Shown: positions 1 to 11,917, numbered from the stretch's first letter. The stretch is DNA of 64,000 nt from Liquidambar formosana (GCA_039720395.1 CM077831.1:4630003-4694002), one strand, 5' to 3'. The notes: generated from the sequence alone by a model not told the origin. A program made the numbers and translations.

Positions 1-395
1 AGTGATAAACATACCATTGAAATGGAGAAATATATCCAAGTGGTGGATATATTTAACCGAGTAAGATAGGTAATGAGGATTGGGAACTGAGAAGCATATT
101 CAAAGAGTAAATACACTTTTGAAATGGAAGAATATATTCAAGTGATGAATATATTCAACCAAGTATGATAGAGAATGAGAATTTGAAACTGAGAAGCATA
201 TTCAAAGGGTGAATACACTTTTGAAATGGAAGAACACATTCAAGTGATGAATATATTCAACCAAGTAGGATAGGAATAATCTGAGAAGTGTATTCAAAGG
301 GTGAATACACTTTTGAAATGGAAGAACACATTCAAGTGATGAACATATTCAACCAAGTGGGATGGAAAATCAAGATTTGAAATGAGGATATATGA
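1..395. repeat. Dyad-rich minisatellite, element A copy
   Basis: About four units of a degenerate tandem repeat of 80-105 bp. Each unit holds short inverted repeats around a constant AAGTGAT-type centre (for example TATTCAAGTGATGAATA) and ends with the phrase AACCAAGT. It is the same array as at 12690-14560 in element B and continues left of the window, toward the expected 3' LTR of A. Confidence 0.9.
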
Positions 396-640
396 TCAAT
401 TTATCAAGATGGAACAAGCATGGTGCAAGAGGAAAGTGACTTGGCACATTGTCACTTGAGTTGTCATGACACAGGGGAAATATATTCAACCCTTTCGAAC
501 ATAAAATCAATTCAAAGAATTGATTTCAAGATGAAATTTGATTGATTTTAAGCTCAAAAAGTGTTGAATATCTCATTTGGAAGAAGGTTTAATCATGCGC
601 CAAGGCGAGACAAAGCGAGGGAGAAAGCCAAAACAAAGTG
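396..640. other. Spacer between dyad array and cargo region, element A
   Basis: Non-coding sequence closely matching 14535-14796 in element B. It contains a hairpin-like pair (AAGTGAC and GTCACTT around 434-458). I see no gene in it. Confidence 0.7.
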
Positions 641-724
641 GCTTGGGTGACCACCAGGCCTCAGGAGGCTAGCCGCCCAGGCCCTGGTGGCTAGCCGCCC
701 AGGGCTTGGGTGGTCACCCGAGCC
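641..724. promoter_or_regulatory. Palindromic module A1, upstream of the PMD pseudogene
   Basis: Outer arms GCTTGGGTGACCACC and GGTGGTCACCCGAGC form an almost perfect inverted repeat. Between them lie two copies of GGCTAGCCGCCCAGG, each centred on the palindrome GGCTAGCC. A very similar module (A2) precedes the second cargo gene, and related ones occur in B and C. Its position about 20 bp before a TATA-like run suggests an upstream promoter element. That role is inferred. Confidence 0.65.
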
Positions 725-743
725 TATTTGCTGAAAAATCTGG

Positions 744-753
744 TTTTTTAAAG
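744..753 (+). promoter_or_regulatory. Degenerate TATA-like box for the A-copy PMD gene
   Basis: TTTTTTAAAG stands where the C copy has a clean TTTATAAAAC, about 260 bp before the start codon. It is probably a decayed TATA box. Confidence 0.4.
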
Positions 754-1009
754 TGCACAAGGGCACTATTCATACCCCCCATTCAAAGAACCCGAAAATT
801 GGAGTTTCTCTCTCTAGAAAGCTTACCCCATTTTGCAAAATCAATCCAATACCCAAGAGCAATCAAATCCACACTTCAAGAGGGATTCATACACATGAAA
901 TAGCATCATTAACACCCAATTTCACATCAAAAACAAGAAATTTGCAGCACTTTGCAAATCAAAAACCCATTAAACCCATTTTTGCTCAACACAAGCTAGT
1001 TCATCCACC

Positions 1010-3737
1010 ATGGATTCAAATGAAGACTCCACTTCAAAGTATCCATTCCTTGACTCAAAGAATAGATACAAGGCACCAATATATGATGTTCCTCAAGAGA
1101 AATTGCTCCTAGAACCAAGGAATCATCTCTCTTTTCTCCACTCCAAGCAAGAGGTAAGCTTACCCATTTTAAACTTTTCTTTGAAATTTTCATTTTTGTT
1201 GGTTGAAATGCATTCCCATGAACTCTCTATGAGTATTCCTAGCAATGTTTGCAATGCCCATTGATTTTGGCAAGGATTGGATGTGAAAAGAATTCAATTT
1301 GAAAACTTGGTGAATAGTGCCCACCAAGTGTTTGATAAAATGCTTGAATGATGAAAATTCATCCAATCTTTGTAAAATTGATGTGCATTGCAAGGCAAAA
1401 ATCATAGGCATTCATTTCTAATTGATTTTAGAAACAAAACCAAGCATTTTCATGAACTTTGAAAAACAAAGTTTGCTATATTTGTGAAAAACCCATGTTT
1501 TCATGAACAAGGTTTGCTTATTTTTTCCTCAAAAAACCACTTTGGAAAACAAAGTTTGCTTGCTATTTCCTTTGAAAAATCCATGTTTCCATGGTATTGG
1601 AATGCATGGTTTACCAATGATCATGAGTTTGAAGAATAAAACCATTGTTTTCATAAACTTTCAAAGCAAGGTTTACTTGTTCATGAACTAAAAGACTTAG
1701 TTTTTGGAAAGCCAATTATCAATGCTTGCATATGATTTTTACACTAACTAGGTGAATAATTCTTCTTGATTAGCCCAATTTCCAAGACCTATGCACGAGG
1801 TCTTTGATAAAGAATCTTATTGGGTGGTGGAAGTATATGGAACACACCCAACCTTCCGCAAGAGAATCCATTAAGAAAGCAGGTTTTGGTTAGTTTCTTG
1901 ACTCCCTATGGAATGAACAGTGGGATAGGCAAGCCCTCCTTGCCTTAGCTGAGTTATGGTGGGATACCACCAACACCTTCCACTTCAGTTTTGGGGAGAT
2001 GACCATGACTCCCAAGGATTTCTCAATCATCACCGGTTTAAACCTCAAAGGAAAGAGGTTGGAATTCTATGGGGATGCCAACACGGATAGTGCTTATCTC
2101 CTCACTATGTTGGGGGTGGATATTGAGGCGGGCTCACACGGTGTTAGGAGGACATGGCTATTCGAGAATTTTGCCAACCAAGTAGAAGGTGTGGGAGTGG
2201 CTCCCGAGTGCATAGCTAGGGCCTTCATGATCTACATGCTCTCTTGCACTCTCTTTGTTGGTGCCAATGACATGGCACAACTGGGCTATCTTGCTTCCAT
2301 GGTGGATGTGAACAAGATGGGGAGGTATAACTGGGGAGGAGCAGCACTAGCCACCATGTACAGATCCATGTCTAACATGTCCCGAGGTGTTTCCAAGAAT
2401 TTTGGTGGGCTTCCATTTGTTTGGGAGGTAAGTAAAAATGTTTAATTTTTAAATTCCTCTCAAACTTAACTTAATTTTAATGCTTTTCTTGAATTTTGAC
2501 AGATATGGTATTATGAATACCTGGGACTGTGCCGCCCAACATTGGACAACGAGATACAAGAATGGCCCATACTTGGGAACTATGCTCCCAACAAGATAGC
2601 TGTGCGTGCCCCAATAGGCATGACTACGCCCATGCCAGGGCGTACTTGGCGAGTCTGAATGCTGATATGGTAATCCCCATTCCTCATTTTTCTTTCATTT
2701 ATTTTTATTATCTTGCTCATCATTTTTTCAAACTCAACAGGTAGAGTGGAGCCCATGGGGATTGTGGGAGGCTAGGTTGCCTAGGAGGTGTGTGTCCTAT
2801 TTGGAGTTGACCGGGAAAAGGGTACTCTTTGAGGGTCCCTCAGGGCGATACTGGTATTTAGGGGAGCGTGTCCTTAGGCAGGTGAAAGGACGAGTGGATG
2901 CCGCTCTTACTCCTGTCTTGCCTCCCATGAACATGAGGCATACTGACTCTCTGGATGGGGATGAGCTGATGGAAGCTCTGACTGGATGGGATGCTGAGGA
3001 GTTCACCTCACCCAATACTGACTACATGACTTTTTGCAATCAATTTCTGATGCGCCCTAGAGTCATTGGCTTCCCACCTCAAGGGCTGAGTCTCTATCCC
3101 ATTTTTTTAATTATTGATTTATACAAGCACTCCTCTTAAACAAATTATCTATTGCAGGGCCAGCGAGCTCGTGGACATAGTTCCATAATAGCGTCCTCCA
3201 CAGGCATGACTCATGGGGATGAGGATTATGAGATGGGGGGAATGGCATAGCCACCTCTCCCAGTACTCGACTGGCAAGTGAACCTATGCAATGGGTTGGA
3301 GTTCATGAAGACTAATATTACTCACCCTGCTTTTGACGAAGTCCCCAGGATTGACCCAAGCTATGAACATGTAAGCTCTAAGCCTTTTGCTTTCCTGAAA
3401 ACCTCTTTCATCATTTATTAACCATGTTCATCTTTTAGGTTCCCCGAGAGTACGCACAGGAGTGCCTTGAACTCAGCGAGGGATTAAGGCGGGACCTTGT
3501 TAGGATGAGTTTGGCGAACTCTGTGCTAGAAGGACGACTGAATCCCACTGTAAGACATTCCCTTTGTTCATTCCAATCCCAGGAGTTAAAGGCATAACCA
3601 TTCTCTATTAATTGATTTCTTTGCAACAGGTCTCTACACTGCGTCCACCACAACCAATGCCACCCCAAAGGAATCCTCATGCTGGTCATGGTAGAGGCGA
3701 GTCAAGTAGAAAGAGAAGAACCACGGGAGATCATTAG
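1010..3737 (+). pseudogene. Plant mobile domain (PMD) gene, seven exons, broken; antisense cargo of element A
   Basis: By comparison with the open copy in element C, the exons are 1010-1153, about 1817-2427, 2503-2669, 2741-3085, 3158-3370, 3439-3549 and 3630-3737. The PMD signature is visible in exon 2: a tryptophan-rich start (ELWWDTTNTFHF), then GEMTMTPKDF and TGLNLKG. The last exon ends in a basic run (SRKRR) like a nuclear localisation signal. Breaks seen: the exon 2 acceptor CAG reads CAA; TAG stop at 1891-1893; loss of one base near 2613-2616; exon 4 donor GT changed to CT at 3086-3087; TAG stop at 3248-3250. PMD proteins such as Arabidopsis MAIN and MAIL1 are nuclear and linked to transposon silencing, and PMDs are also known inside transposons. 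This copy cannot make a full protein. Confidence 0.85.
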
Positions 3738-3970
3738 CTTAGCTTAACCTCTTGCTTTGTGAATGAATGAAACATCCTTCTTTATGCTTTGTAACCTTTC
3801 TTTGAACATTTGCTTTGGTACTTTGTATGAAACTTTTGGAATTCCATGGTGGTGATTTACTCATGTTTTTGTGCAAAAACAAGCTCAAAATAAGCTTCCC
3901 AAGGTCACATAACCATATAGGGGTCAAATTAGGTCAAAAATAGGCAAAACTGGGCAAAATAGGAAAACGG
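3738..3970. other. Intergenic stretch between PMD pseudogene and module A2
   Basis: AT-rich sequence that must hold the 3' UTR of the PMD gene. It contains short repeats of the type GGCAAAA just before the module, as at the same place in element C (34460-34495). No gene seen. Confidence 0.6.
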
Positions 3971-3971
3971 C

Positions 3972-4051
3972 CTCGGGTGACCACCCGGGGCTGGGCGGCT
4001 AGCCGCCCAAGCCCAGGTGGCTAGCCGCCCAAGCCTGGGTGGTCACCCGAG
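3972..4051. promoter_or_regulatory. Palindromic module A2, upstream of the DUF7745-like gene
   Basis: Outer arms CTCGGGTGACCACCC (3972-3986) and GGGTGGTCACCCGAG (4037-4051) are exact reverse complements. Inside is a perfect 16-bp palindrome, GGGCGGCTAGCCGCCC, at 3993-4008, and a second near-copy at about 4016-4030. The module ends 88 bp before the TATA box of the next gene. The spacing is 87 and 86 bp in B and C. A promoter role is inferred from this constant position. Confidence 0.7.
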
Positions 4052-4138
4052 CCCGAAGCGAAAATCCCACTTTGAATAGGAAACTTCCTATTCTGACGGG
4101 TTTTTTCCTATTTAAACTTGGATTTGTGACCTTTTCCC

Positions 4139-4146
4139 TATAAAAA
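4139..4146 (+). promoter_or_regulatory. TATA box of the A-copy DUF7745-like gene
   Basis: TATAAAAA, 56 bp before the ATG. The same box is 56 bp (B) and 55 bp (C) before the ATG in the other copies, so this gene appears to have its own plus-strand promoter. Confidence 0.75.
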
Positions 4147-4194
4147 CACATCCAAGAGGTTCCTAAACCTACTTGTATTCATTCATTAGAAATT

Positions 4195-5394
4195 ATGGAG
4201 GCTCTAGACAAATTTTTAGGAGGGTTTTTGAGAGTTATGAGTGCTGAAGCAAAATTTGAGTTTAAGTGCTTTGGCTTGGATCCGTTGCTTTCCTTGAGGC
4301 ATGTGAAGCTTGAAACGAACCTCTTGACTGCTGCTACATATTTTTGGGATCCCCAAATTCATGTGTTCCGCTTCAACTACGAAGAATTGTACCCAACCAT
4401 GGAGGAATTCTGCGCTTTGTATGGAGTTTCACCGGTAGGTCCTTTCATTCTCCCTACTCCTCGCCCAAGCTTTCTTACTTCTTTTTCCAACCTCCTTGGG
4501 ATTCACCCACAATATGCCTCTATGTTTGTAAAGGACCATATGGTAGACTTAATGAAATTGGCAACCTCTTTTTCGGCCTATGATAGTAAAGGTATTTTGA
4601 AATTTACCTTTCCTATTAAGCATGCACTTGCCTTTTGCCTTATTGGTCGTTTCCTTATTTCAACTGGTACTCCACATGTTCCCATACAAATTTGTGAGTT
4701 AATTCCTCTCCTTGCCAAAGGCCATAGCTTGATTCCCATGGTACTAGCTAAAACCCTGAATAGCTTAGATAAAACTCATGAGGACCCAAAGGTTCCTTTA
4801 GGAGGTAGCCCCATTCTGTTGCAGATGTGGTTGCTTGAAAGACTGAATCTCTTATCACCCATTGTCATTACACCATACAAGCCCCAGCATTACTGCTTTC
4901 GCCGCATTGAGCTGCCTGGAAAATTTTCATTGAGGGATTGGCTAGGTTACTTCCAAACCCTTTCATGGAGGAATGTCAAGTGGTTTGTCTTCATATGGGG
5001 CTGCAGTGAACGAGTGCTTCTGCGAACTTCTAAATGTGCCATGGTGAGACTCATAAGACTGAGGTCTACTTCTTTCTATTGGCCTTTGAGGGTTCTCCGT
5101 CAGATGGGTGCCATGCAAACCATACCTACTTCCTTGAAAGATGACTATCCTGTGGTGCCTGCGGGTCTTTCTGTAGTGACTTGGGCGAAGGATCGATGGC
5201 CTAGCAAGTTGACACTAACTCAAATAACGAATACTGATGGTCCATATATGATGAGCCCCGAGTACAAGGAATGGTTGAAAAGCAATTTGGGTGAGAGAGA
5301 GACTACTCGAAGAGAAAAGATTTTTGGACTTATCAAGAATAACGACCTTGGACCTTGTAGAGAAGATATTATGGAGGCAGTGACAGCAGCTTAA
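4195..5394 (+). CDS. DUF7745-like cargo protein, antisense in element A, shortened by a late stop
   Basis: A single-exon frame of 399 codons. It matches the 428-codon proteins of B and C but ends early at TAA 5392-5394, where B has a tyrosine codon. The original frame runs on to TAA at 5479-5481 (1287 nt, the same length as in B and C). The lost tail is the lysine/arginine-rich segment that looks like a nuclear localisation signal. The N-terminal third has the pattern TYFWDPQIHVFRF...EE.YPTMEEFCALYGVSP, which I recognise as DUF7745-like and which also resembles the start of PMD domains. Function is unknown. The family name is from memory and needs a profile search. It lies tail to tail with pol. 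Confidence 0.75.
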   Translation: MEALDKFLGGFLRVMSAEAKFEFKCFGLDPLLSLRHVKLETNLLTAATYFWDPQIHVFRFNYEELYPTMEEFCALYGVSPVGPFILPTPRPSFLTSFSNLLGIHPQYASMFVKDHMVDLMKLATSFSAYDSKGILKFTFPIKHALAFCLIGRFLISTGTPHVPIQICELIPLLAKGHSLIPMVLAKTLNSLDKTHEDPKVPLGGSPILLQMWLLERLNLLSPIVITPYKPQHYCFRRIELPGKFSLRDWLGYFQTLSWRNVKWFVFIWGCSERVLLRTSKCAMVRLIRLRSTSFYWPLRVLRQMGAMQTIPTSLKDDYPVVPAGLSVVTWAKDRWPSKLTLTQITNTDGPYMMSPEYKEWLKSNLGERETTRREKIFGLIKNNDLGPCREDIMEAVTAA

Positions 5395-5569
5395 GAACAC
5401 GACTTGAGGAAGAAAAGAGGATACGAAAAAGAGAAGCAGAAAGCTGAAAAGCGGGCTGCAAAGAAGCCCAAGAAGAATTAAAGACTCAATAGAATAGGAT
5501 ATTTATGGCATATTTATAGTTCTTTTACTTAATACCAATGAATTGCTATGTCAATCCATTTTAGTTTTG

Positions 5570-5575
5570 AATAAA
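5570..5575 (+). terminator. Polyadenylation signal of the DUF7745-like gene (A)
   Basis: AATAAA about 90 bp past the original stop, followed by AATAATAAA. It is kept at the same place in B (16374) and C (36023). Confidence 0.5.
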
Positions 5576-5663
5576 TTGCCAATAATAAATCAAATTTGGG
5601 ATTTTCTTGTTTGATTTAGACCGCACCCAAGGTAACTTTATGGGTTGCCTATGTATCTCCATG

Positions 5664-5730
5664 ATTTTTTCTCTTTTTTTTCTTTTTGTTGTTTTTGTTT
5701 TTGTTTTTGTTTTTTTTTTTTTTTTTTTTT
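5664..5730. repeat. T-rich tract between the convergent genes (A)
   Basis: About 65 bases of T with a few C and G. On the element's sense strand it is a long A-rich, mostly purine tract about 80 nt after the pol stop. All three elements keep it. Confidence 0.85.
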
Positions 5731-5812
5731 GAATGGAGAATCCCGTCTTACGTAGTTCTCATGCCTTAACTTTTGCCTAGGCCGCCCTTACGGGTTTTCA
5801 ACCTAGCAGGCC

Positions 5813-8800
5813 TCAAACATGATATTTTTTCAATTGATCCAAATTAGTTGGACGAGCGAACTCAATTCCATCTAAATCCATGAGGCGAACAGCCCCTGCT
5901 GGCAATATCTCTTTGATAATGTACGGTCCACCCCAACTTGGCTTGAATTTCCCTCGCGGGTCAAACACTGGAGCTCTGATTTCTTTCAGCACTACATCCC
6001 CTTTCTTTAGACCTCGGTCTTTGACATGCTTGTTGAATGCTCTGGCGACTCTCCGCTGATACCCTTGAACATGATACAGCGCCCTTAAACGCCTTTCATC
6101 CAGCAAAGCTAACTCATCATAACGGCTCTTAACCCAGTCCACTTCTGTTATCTGGCTCTCCACGGCAACTCTTAGTAAAGGAACTTCTAATTCAACTAGC
6201 AACACGGCCTCCATTCCATAAACTAGAAAGTAAGGGGTAGCCCCTATGGACGACCTTATTGATGTTCTGTAACCCCATAGAGCCAATGGCAACTTCTCAT
6301 GCCAGTCTGTGTGTGAGTCCGCAGTCTTCTGTAGTATCTTCTTGATATTCTTGTTAGCTGTTTCCACTGCTCCATTAGTCTGAGGACGGTATGGTGATGA
6401 CAGATGGTGAACTATGCCATACTTTTGCAAGAGCTCATGGGTTTCTTTCTGAAAGTGTTGGCCATTGTCTGAGATAACTTCATGCGGTACCCCATATCGA
6501 TAGATGATGCTGTGCTGTATGAACTGTGCTACCTTCTTGGAATTCAAGGTCTTGAAGGACGCTGCTTCCACCCACTTAGTGAAATAATCGATGGCAACCA
6601 GGATGTATTCATGCCCGTTTGACGCCTTTGGCTTGATCTGTCCGATGATATCTATCCCCCATACTGCGAATGGCCATGGTGACGACATACTTGTTAAAGG
6701 CATAGAAGGCAAATGTTGTCCACTGGCGAACAGTTGGCATTTATGGCACTTCTTGACATGTGCATGGCAATCTCTTTCCATAGTAGACCAATAATAGCCT
6801 AGCCTCATGATTTTCTTAGCCAACATATAGCCATTCATATACGGAGCCCCTATTCCTTCATGGATTTCTTTAATCAGATGCTCGGCTTCCTCCTCGGTGA
6901 CACATAGCAGGTGGATCCCGTCGTATGATCTCCGATATAGCTTTCCTCCACAAAGTACATAGTGACTCTCCAACCGCCTTAGGGTTTTTCTATCAATGCG
7001 AGATGCTCCTTCTGGGTACTCCCTTTCTTCAATGAACTTCTTTATGTCATGGAACCACGGATGGCCATCGTTCACTTCCCCTCCTCGGATTGCACAACAG
7101 TACACAGGCTTGTCTCGGCATTTTATTACCAATGGCTTCACATTTCCCCCTTCGGGTATCTCCACCATGGATGCTAGGGTCGCCAAGGCATCGGCGAACT
7201 GGTTCTTGTTTCTTGAAAGGTAGTTGAACTCTATCTCTGAGAACTCCTTGGTTAGAGCTTCCAGATAGGCATGGTAGGGCAGCAACTTCTCACCTCGAGT
7301 TTTCCATTCCCCTTTTATCTGACAAATGATTAGCGCTGAGTCCCCGAACACTTCCAATTCTTTGATCCCCAATTCAAGTGCCGCTTCCAATGCTAGGATA
7401 CAGGCCTCATACTCAGCAATGTTGTTGGTAGCTTCAAACCCCAACTTGACCGCCAACGGTGTAAATGCCTCTTCAGGTGAGACCAGCAGGACTCCTATCC
7501 CATAACCTTTCTTATTGGCTGCCCCATCGAAGTATACTCTCCAAATTTTTCTACCAATCTCTAGCACGTCCTCATCTGGGAATTGGTCGTTAAACGGAGT
7601 GGATGATGACACCGGACAGCTGGCTAGGTAGTCTGCGATGACGCTTCCCTTGATAGACTTCTGATTTACATACTTGATGTCAAATTCATTGAGGAGAATT
7701 GACCATCGAGCAGTTCTGTATAACAATACTGGCCTCTCTATCAAGTACTTCAACGGATCCATGCGACTTATCAAGAATACTTCAAAGGACATCATGTAGT
7801 GTCGGAGTTTCTGCGTCGCCCATACTAGTGCCACACAAGCTTTTTCAATGGCATTGTACTTCACTTCATAGTCTGTCATTTTCTTGCTTAGGTAGTAGAT
7901 GGCATTTTCCTTTGTCGACCCTTCAAAATATTGAGCTAACATAGCTCTCGTCGCGGTTTCGGTGACCGTTAAGTATAACAAAAGCGGTGCATCTTGCCGT
8001 GGGGGAACTAAGATTGGAGGATTGCTCAAGTATCTCTTAATGGTCTCAAAGGCCTCTTGACATTCTTCGTTCCATACTTTTGGCACACCTTTCTTAAGCA
8101 ATTTGAAGATTGGTTCGCAAACCATGGTCAAGTTGGCAATGAATCGACTGATGTATTGAACTCTTCCCAGAAAACCCCGGATCTGCTTCTCCGTGCTAGG
8201 CGGCTCCATCTCCACAATAGCTTTTATCTTCCCTGGGTCCACTTCGATGCCCCTCTGAGTGATCATGAACCCTAATAGCTTGCCTGCAGTGACACCAAAA
8301 GCGCACTTCTGTGGGTTTAGACGGAGATTGTACTTCTTTGCTCGCTCTAGGAATTTCTCTAGTGCCTTGAAATGCCCTTCTCTATCCACGGACTTCACGA
8401 TCATATCATCGACGTAAACCTCGACTTCCTTATGGATCATATCATGCAATAAAGTCGTAGCTGCTCTTTGGTAAGTAGCCCCAGCGTTTCTTAAGCCAAA
8501 AGGCATTACCTTGTAACAGTACGTTCCCCATTATGTGATAAAGGCTGTTTTCTCCATGTCTTGAGGTGCCATCTTTATCTGGTTATACCCGGAGAATCCG
8601 TCCATGAAGGAGAGGAGTGCATGTCCCACTGTGCTGTCCACTAACACGTCAATATGGGATAAAGGAAAATCATCCTTAGGGCTTGCGGCGTTGAGATCTC
8701 GAAAGTCGACACACATCCTTACTTTCCCATCTTTTTTAGGCACAGGCACTATATTCGACAACCACTCGGGGTACTCCACAACTTGGAGGAAACCCGCGTC

Positions 8801-9172
8801 TAGCTGTTTAGTTACCTCTTCTTTTACTTTTAGAGCCCATTCTGGTTTTAATCTTCTGAGTTTCTGCTTTACCGGCTTCTTTAGGGAGTTAGTGGGGATA
8901 TAGTGTTGCACAATATTGGGGTCAATGCCAGGCATGTCTTCATAAGACCATGCAAAAGCCATGATGTTGGCTTTTAAGAGAGAGATCATCTTTTCTTTTT
9001 CAATGGGGGAGAGGGTTTTCCCAATTTTAACTATTCTTGGCAATTCATTCGTCCCTAAGTTGATTGATTCCAATTCATCCATATTAGGTTCGGTGACGCC
9101 CCTTTTCCTTTGCTCACCGAGCTCCGGGGGGACATCGTTCCTAGGATCTATATCCATGCCATAAATATCCAT
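5813..9172 (-). pseudogene. pol: pol polyprotein of element A: RT, RNase H, archaeal-type RNase H, integrase; one stop
   Basis: A frame of 1120 codons starting MDIYGMDIDP, broken by one TAA at 8531-8533 (a glutamine codon in B). Domains in order: reverse transcriptase with VPKKDGKVRMCVDFRDLN and the catalytic YVDD; the usual RNase H with YLSKKMTDYEVKYNAIEKAC; a second RNase H (YFDGAANKKGYGIG, NIAEYEAC, FGDSALI, ADALATLA) carrying the D-E-D-D residues, which marks the Tat lineage; integrase with a His/Cys zinc finger (about 6720-6850), then GIDI, SDNG and the glutamate in AVETANK for D,D-35-E. It ends soon after FKPSWGGPYIIKE without a chromodomain. Pol copies element RNA to DNA and inserts it. 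Only one lesion suggests recent death. Confidence 0.92.
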
Positions 9173-9191
9173 AGAGGAGAGAAAAGAGACA

Positions 9192-9194
9192 CTG
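9192..9194 (-). other. Possible 3' splice site between gag-pro and pol (A)
   Basis: On the minus strand a pyrimidine-rich stretch ends in ATATATGCAG, 19 nt before the pol ATG. Gag-pro ends at 9358, so the two frames are separate. In Ogre/Tat elements splicing between protease and RT is reported. The same site is present in B (19993-19995) and C (39680-39682). The donor is not identified. Confidence 0.4.
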
Positions 9195-9357
9195 CATATA
9201 TAGAGAAAGAAAGCACACTTTATTGACTAGGAATAGTAGGAATGACACACAAAAGAAGAAAGAAAACAAATAAATCTGTATCAATACCATGACTCCACAA
9301 AGAGAGTTGAGTAGATACATTTTATTGAATTAGGGAAATATTACTAAACTAAGACAC

Positions 9358-9936
9358 CTACAAGCTGCTATCAGGTAGGCCAAGGTCTTCTTCTTCAAGG
9401 ATTTCCGCAATGACACCACATTCAAGGTACCAATTCAGGAGTGGCATAGTAGTATGGCTAATGGACGAACCCTGAAGTTCTTCAATGGTCGAGTCTTCCA
9501 CGGCGAGGATTATATCTTGGAACATTTCAGTCATAGCCCCTACATCAAGGCTCTCTGCCCAGTCTTCTTCTTTCTTTTCCCAAAACTCATCAGTGATGGC
9601 TTCATCATCCACCATTTTCAGCTGTGATTGGATACCATTCGGTGAAAAAGATTTCAAAACCTGGAACTCGGATCTTGGTAGCTTGGTCAAAGGTGGGTTC
9701 TGGAAACCCGCAATATAGAAAATCATCCCCTTCTTTGATGAAGTAACCATTTAAAGTAGGTCGGTATGGCGAGATCCTCAGGTCTGGCACCCTTCCCTCG
9801 GCTTTGGCTCTTACTTTCTCCTTGTTCCTCTTCAGCATTTCCGCATGATCATTTCTAGAGGGCTCATATCTTAGCCCAAAGGTGTAAGAGGTGACACGGC
9901 TTTGAATGGACGTAGGGATCCCTTGTTGGCGACGCC
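9358..9936 (-). pseudogene. gag: C-terminal part of gag-pro of element A, cut by element B
   Basis: This continues the gag-pro frame that starts at 29526. It begins at the B insertion point, inside a G-patch-like glycine motif, and runs through a conserved segment (ISPYRPTLNGYF, FFTEWYP) to the acidic end DLGLPDSSL. One extra base near 9615-9622 shifts the frame relative to C. Element C shows the undisturbed order. B has a different, shorter sequence here. Confidence 0.85.
9932..9936. repeat. Target site duplication of element B, left copy
   Basis: ACGCC directly before the TG end of B's LTR. The partner copy is at 26695-26699. Confidence 0.95.
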
Positions 9937-11917
9937 TGTGAACCCCGGAAATTGGGCCCACGAGGGATTGAAAGGAAAGTGGGTTTGAAAAAGAAAAAGG
10001 AAAGGAGTCGCCACCTTATTTTTTAAAGGAAACAAGGAAAACCCTAAAAATAGTTTGTTTTAGGAAAACAATTTGAATGACTCCATAAAAAAGGAAAGGC
10101 AAAAACCAATCTTTTGAAAACCAAAGAAATCAGGGATTCAGAGGCTAAGTTATGACATGGGAAGGTTCTAGGCAAAGCCTATAGGCACCCATGTCACCCT
10201 TTCGGTCTCTCAGTTCATTTGGGCTAAATTAAAGTCTTTCCATACAAAAATCAGCAAGAATATCATCACAAGAATTGCATGCATATCATATATTTCATTC
10301 ATCCATCCATGCATAATAAGCAAATAAAAACAGAAAATAAAAAGAAGAAAAGAAAACATAAATAAACCTAGGATGCTTGGATCCTAGAACGGACTTGAGC
10401 CTCACGAAGAGCGCCTACGTACCATGCAACGAAATACATGGATCAAAGTCCACGTAGTTCGATTAGAATTAGGGTTAAGACCTAATATAAACCTATGGTT
10501 AAAACCCTAGGTTTCCTTATTTGATCAAAAGAGTTGAATATGATAGAAAGTTTGATTTTAGGAAAGAAATCCACAAGATGGAAACTTTAATAAAAACCAG
10601 AATTTTGTTGGTTAAGGAAACCTCTAATTAAACCATAGGATCATATTAAAAATTAACCCTAAATAGGGAGAAGAGAATGAGTTAAGAAGAAAGGTGAATT
10701 GGGGCACCTTCACACCCACTTACCTGAGCGCAATTAGCTCCAAGCATTTAGCCATTTCAGACATAAGCAGCCCTATTTGCCATGGGACAAATACCACACC
10801 TATTTGCACCCTTACAAGTGCTCAAAACCATGCAAAAACACTAACATGCAAATCTGGACAGAATAGTATTATGACCTAAAATCATCCACTAAGCATGCCA
10901 ATAGCAAAAACAGCGAACAATAATAAGTCCTAACATATTCTTAGAACCATATCATGCATAAAAACCCTAAAACATACTAACATTCATGCAAAACTATCAT
11001 GTTTACTCCATATGAAAAACATATACAGCAAACACGAAGAAAAACCAATAAAAAAGTCTACTTTATCATGCTATATGAAAACAAACACGAAACAATGACT
11101 CTAAAACCCTAAACTCACAAATATGCTTAAAAACATACAAAACATACTTTAATCATGCTAAAACCAAACTAAACAGAAATTATATCATGCATATTAACTA
11201 ACTAAAGCAATATAACATGATGAAAATCCTAACTCTAACATGCAATGACACTAATCCTAGCACAAGGACAAACAGGAGCACAAGAATCATAACTATGCAT
11301 TAAAAACCTAAAGGACAGCCCTAAAGCATGCTAAACAGTAGATAAAAAATAGATATTCCATGTATATTAACTAGCTAGAGTGTTAATACATGATAAAAAA
11401 GTTACCTTTAACATGCAATAAGCCTAACCCATATGAAAACCTAGTTTAAGCTTGAATAGAGAAGGAGAATACCATAGGAAGGGCCTTCCTTTGTGTTTGT
11501 AATTGTTCGTGGCTCCTCAGGTCTTTAGAGTGAATCAAACCAACACGAATCCTCCTCTTTGTCAAAGTGGTATCACAGCAAAGAGATCAAAACTCACTCA
11601 ACTTTGAAAAGAAATAGAAAACAAAAAGAGAACAAGAGAAAAGAAAAGTGATTTTCGTCACTTTGCAGCAGCAGCAACTTCAATCGCGTTTTTGGGTCTG
11701 AAAACGTTGGATTTGGACAAAGCTTGTGAAATACAAAGTTGTAGAGAATTGAATTATCTTTCTAACAAGACCAATTTCATCACATTCTGACTTCGGATGA
11801 AAAAGTTATGATTAAAATACGACTGCTGGTTTTCAGAAAATCTGCTGCTGAATTATGACGAGTTTCACTCCCTCCAAACCCTCTTCTCCTCTCCCTTGTT
11901 TAAAGACATTAAGAGAG

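Noticed and set aside
5813..9172. An env-like or chromodomain extension of pol
   Set aside because: The frame ends shortly after the integrase C-terminal region, with no transmembrane or chromodomain sequence.
10004..10013. A second, displaced primer binding site marking a nested LTR
   Set aside because: Only 10 bases match and no LTR end lies beside it. It is part of the LTR in all copies, so it is listed only as a finding.
10694..10879. A 61-codon frame present in both LTRs of B (also 24847-25032)
   Set aside because: It lies inside the LTR and is identical only because the LTRs are duplicates. No motif seen.
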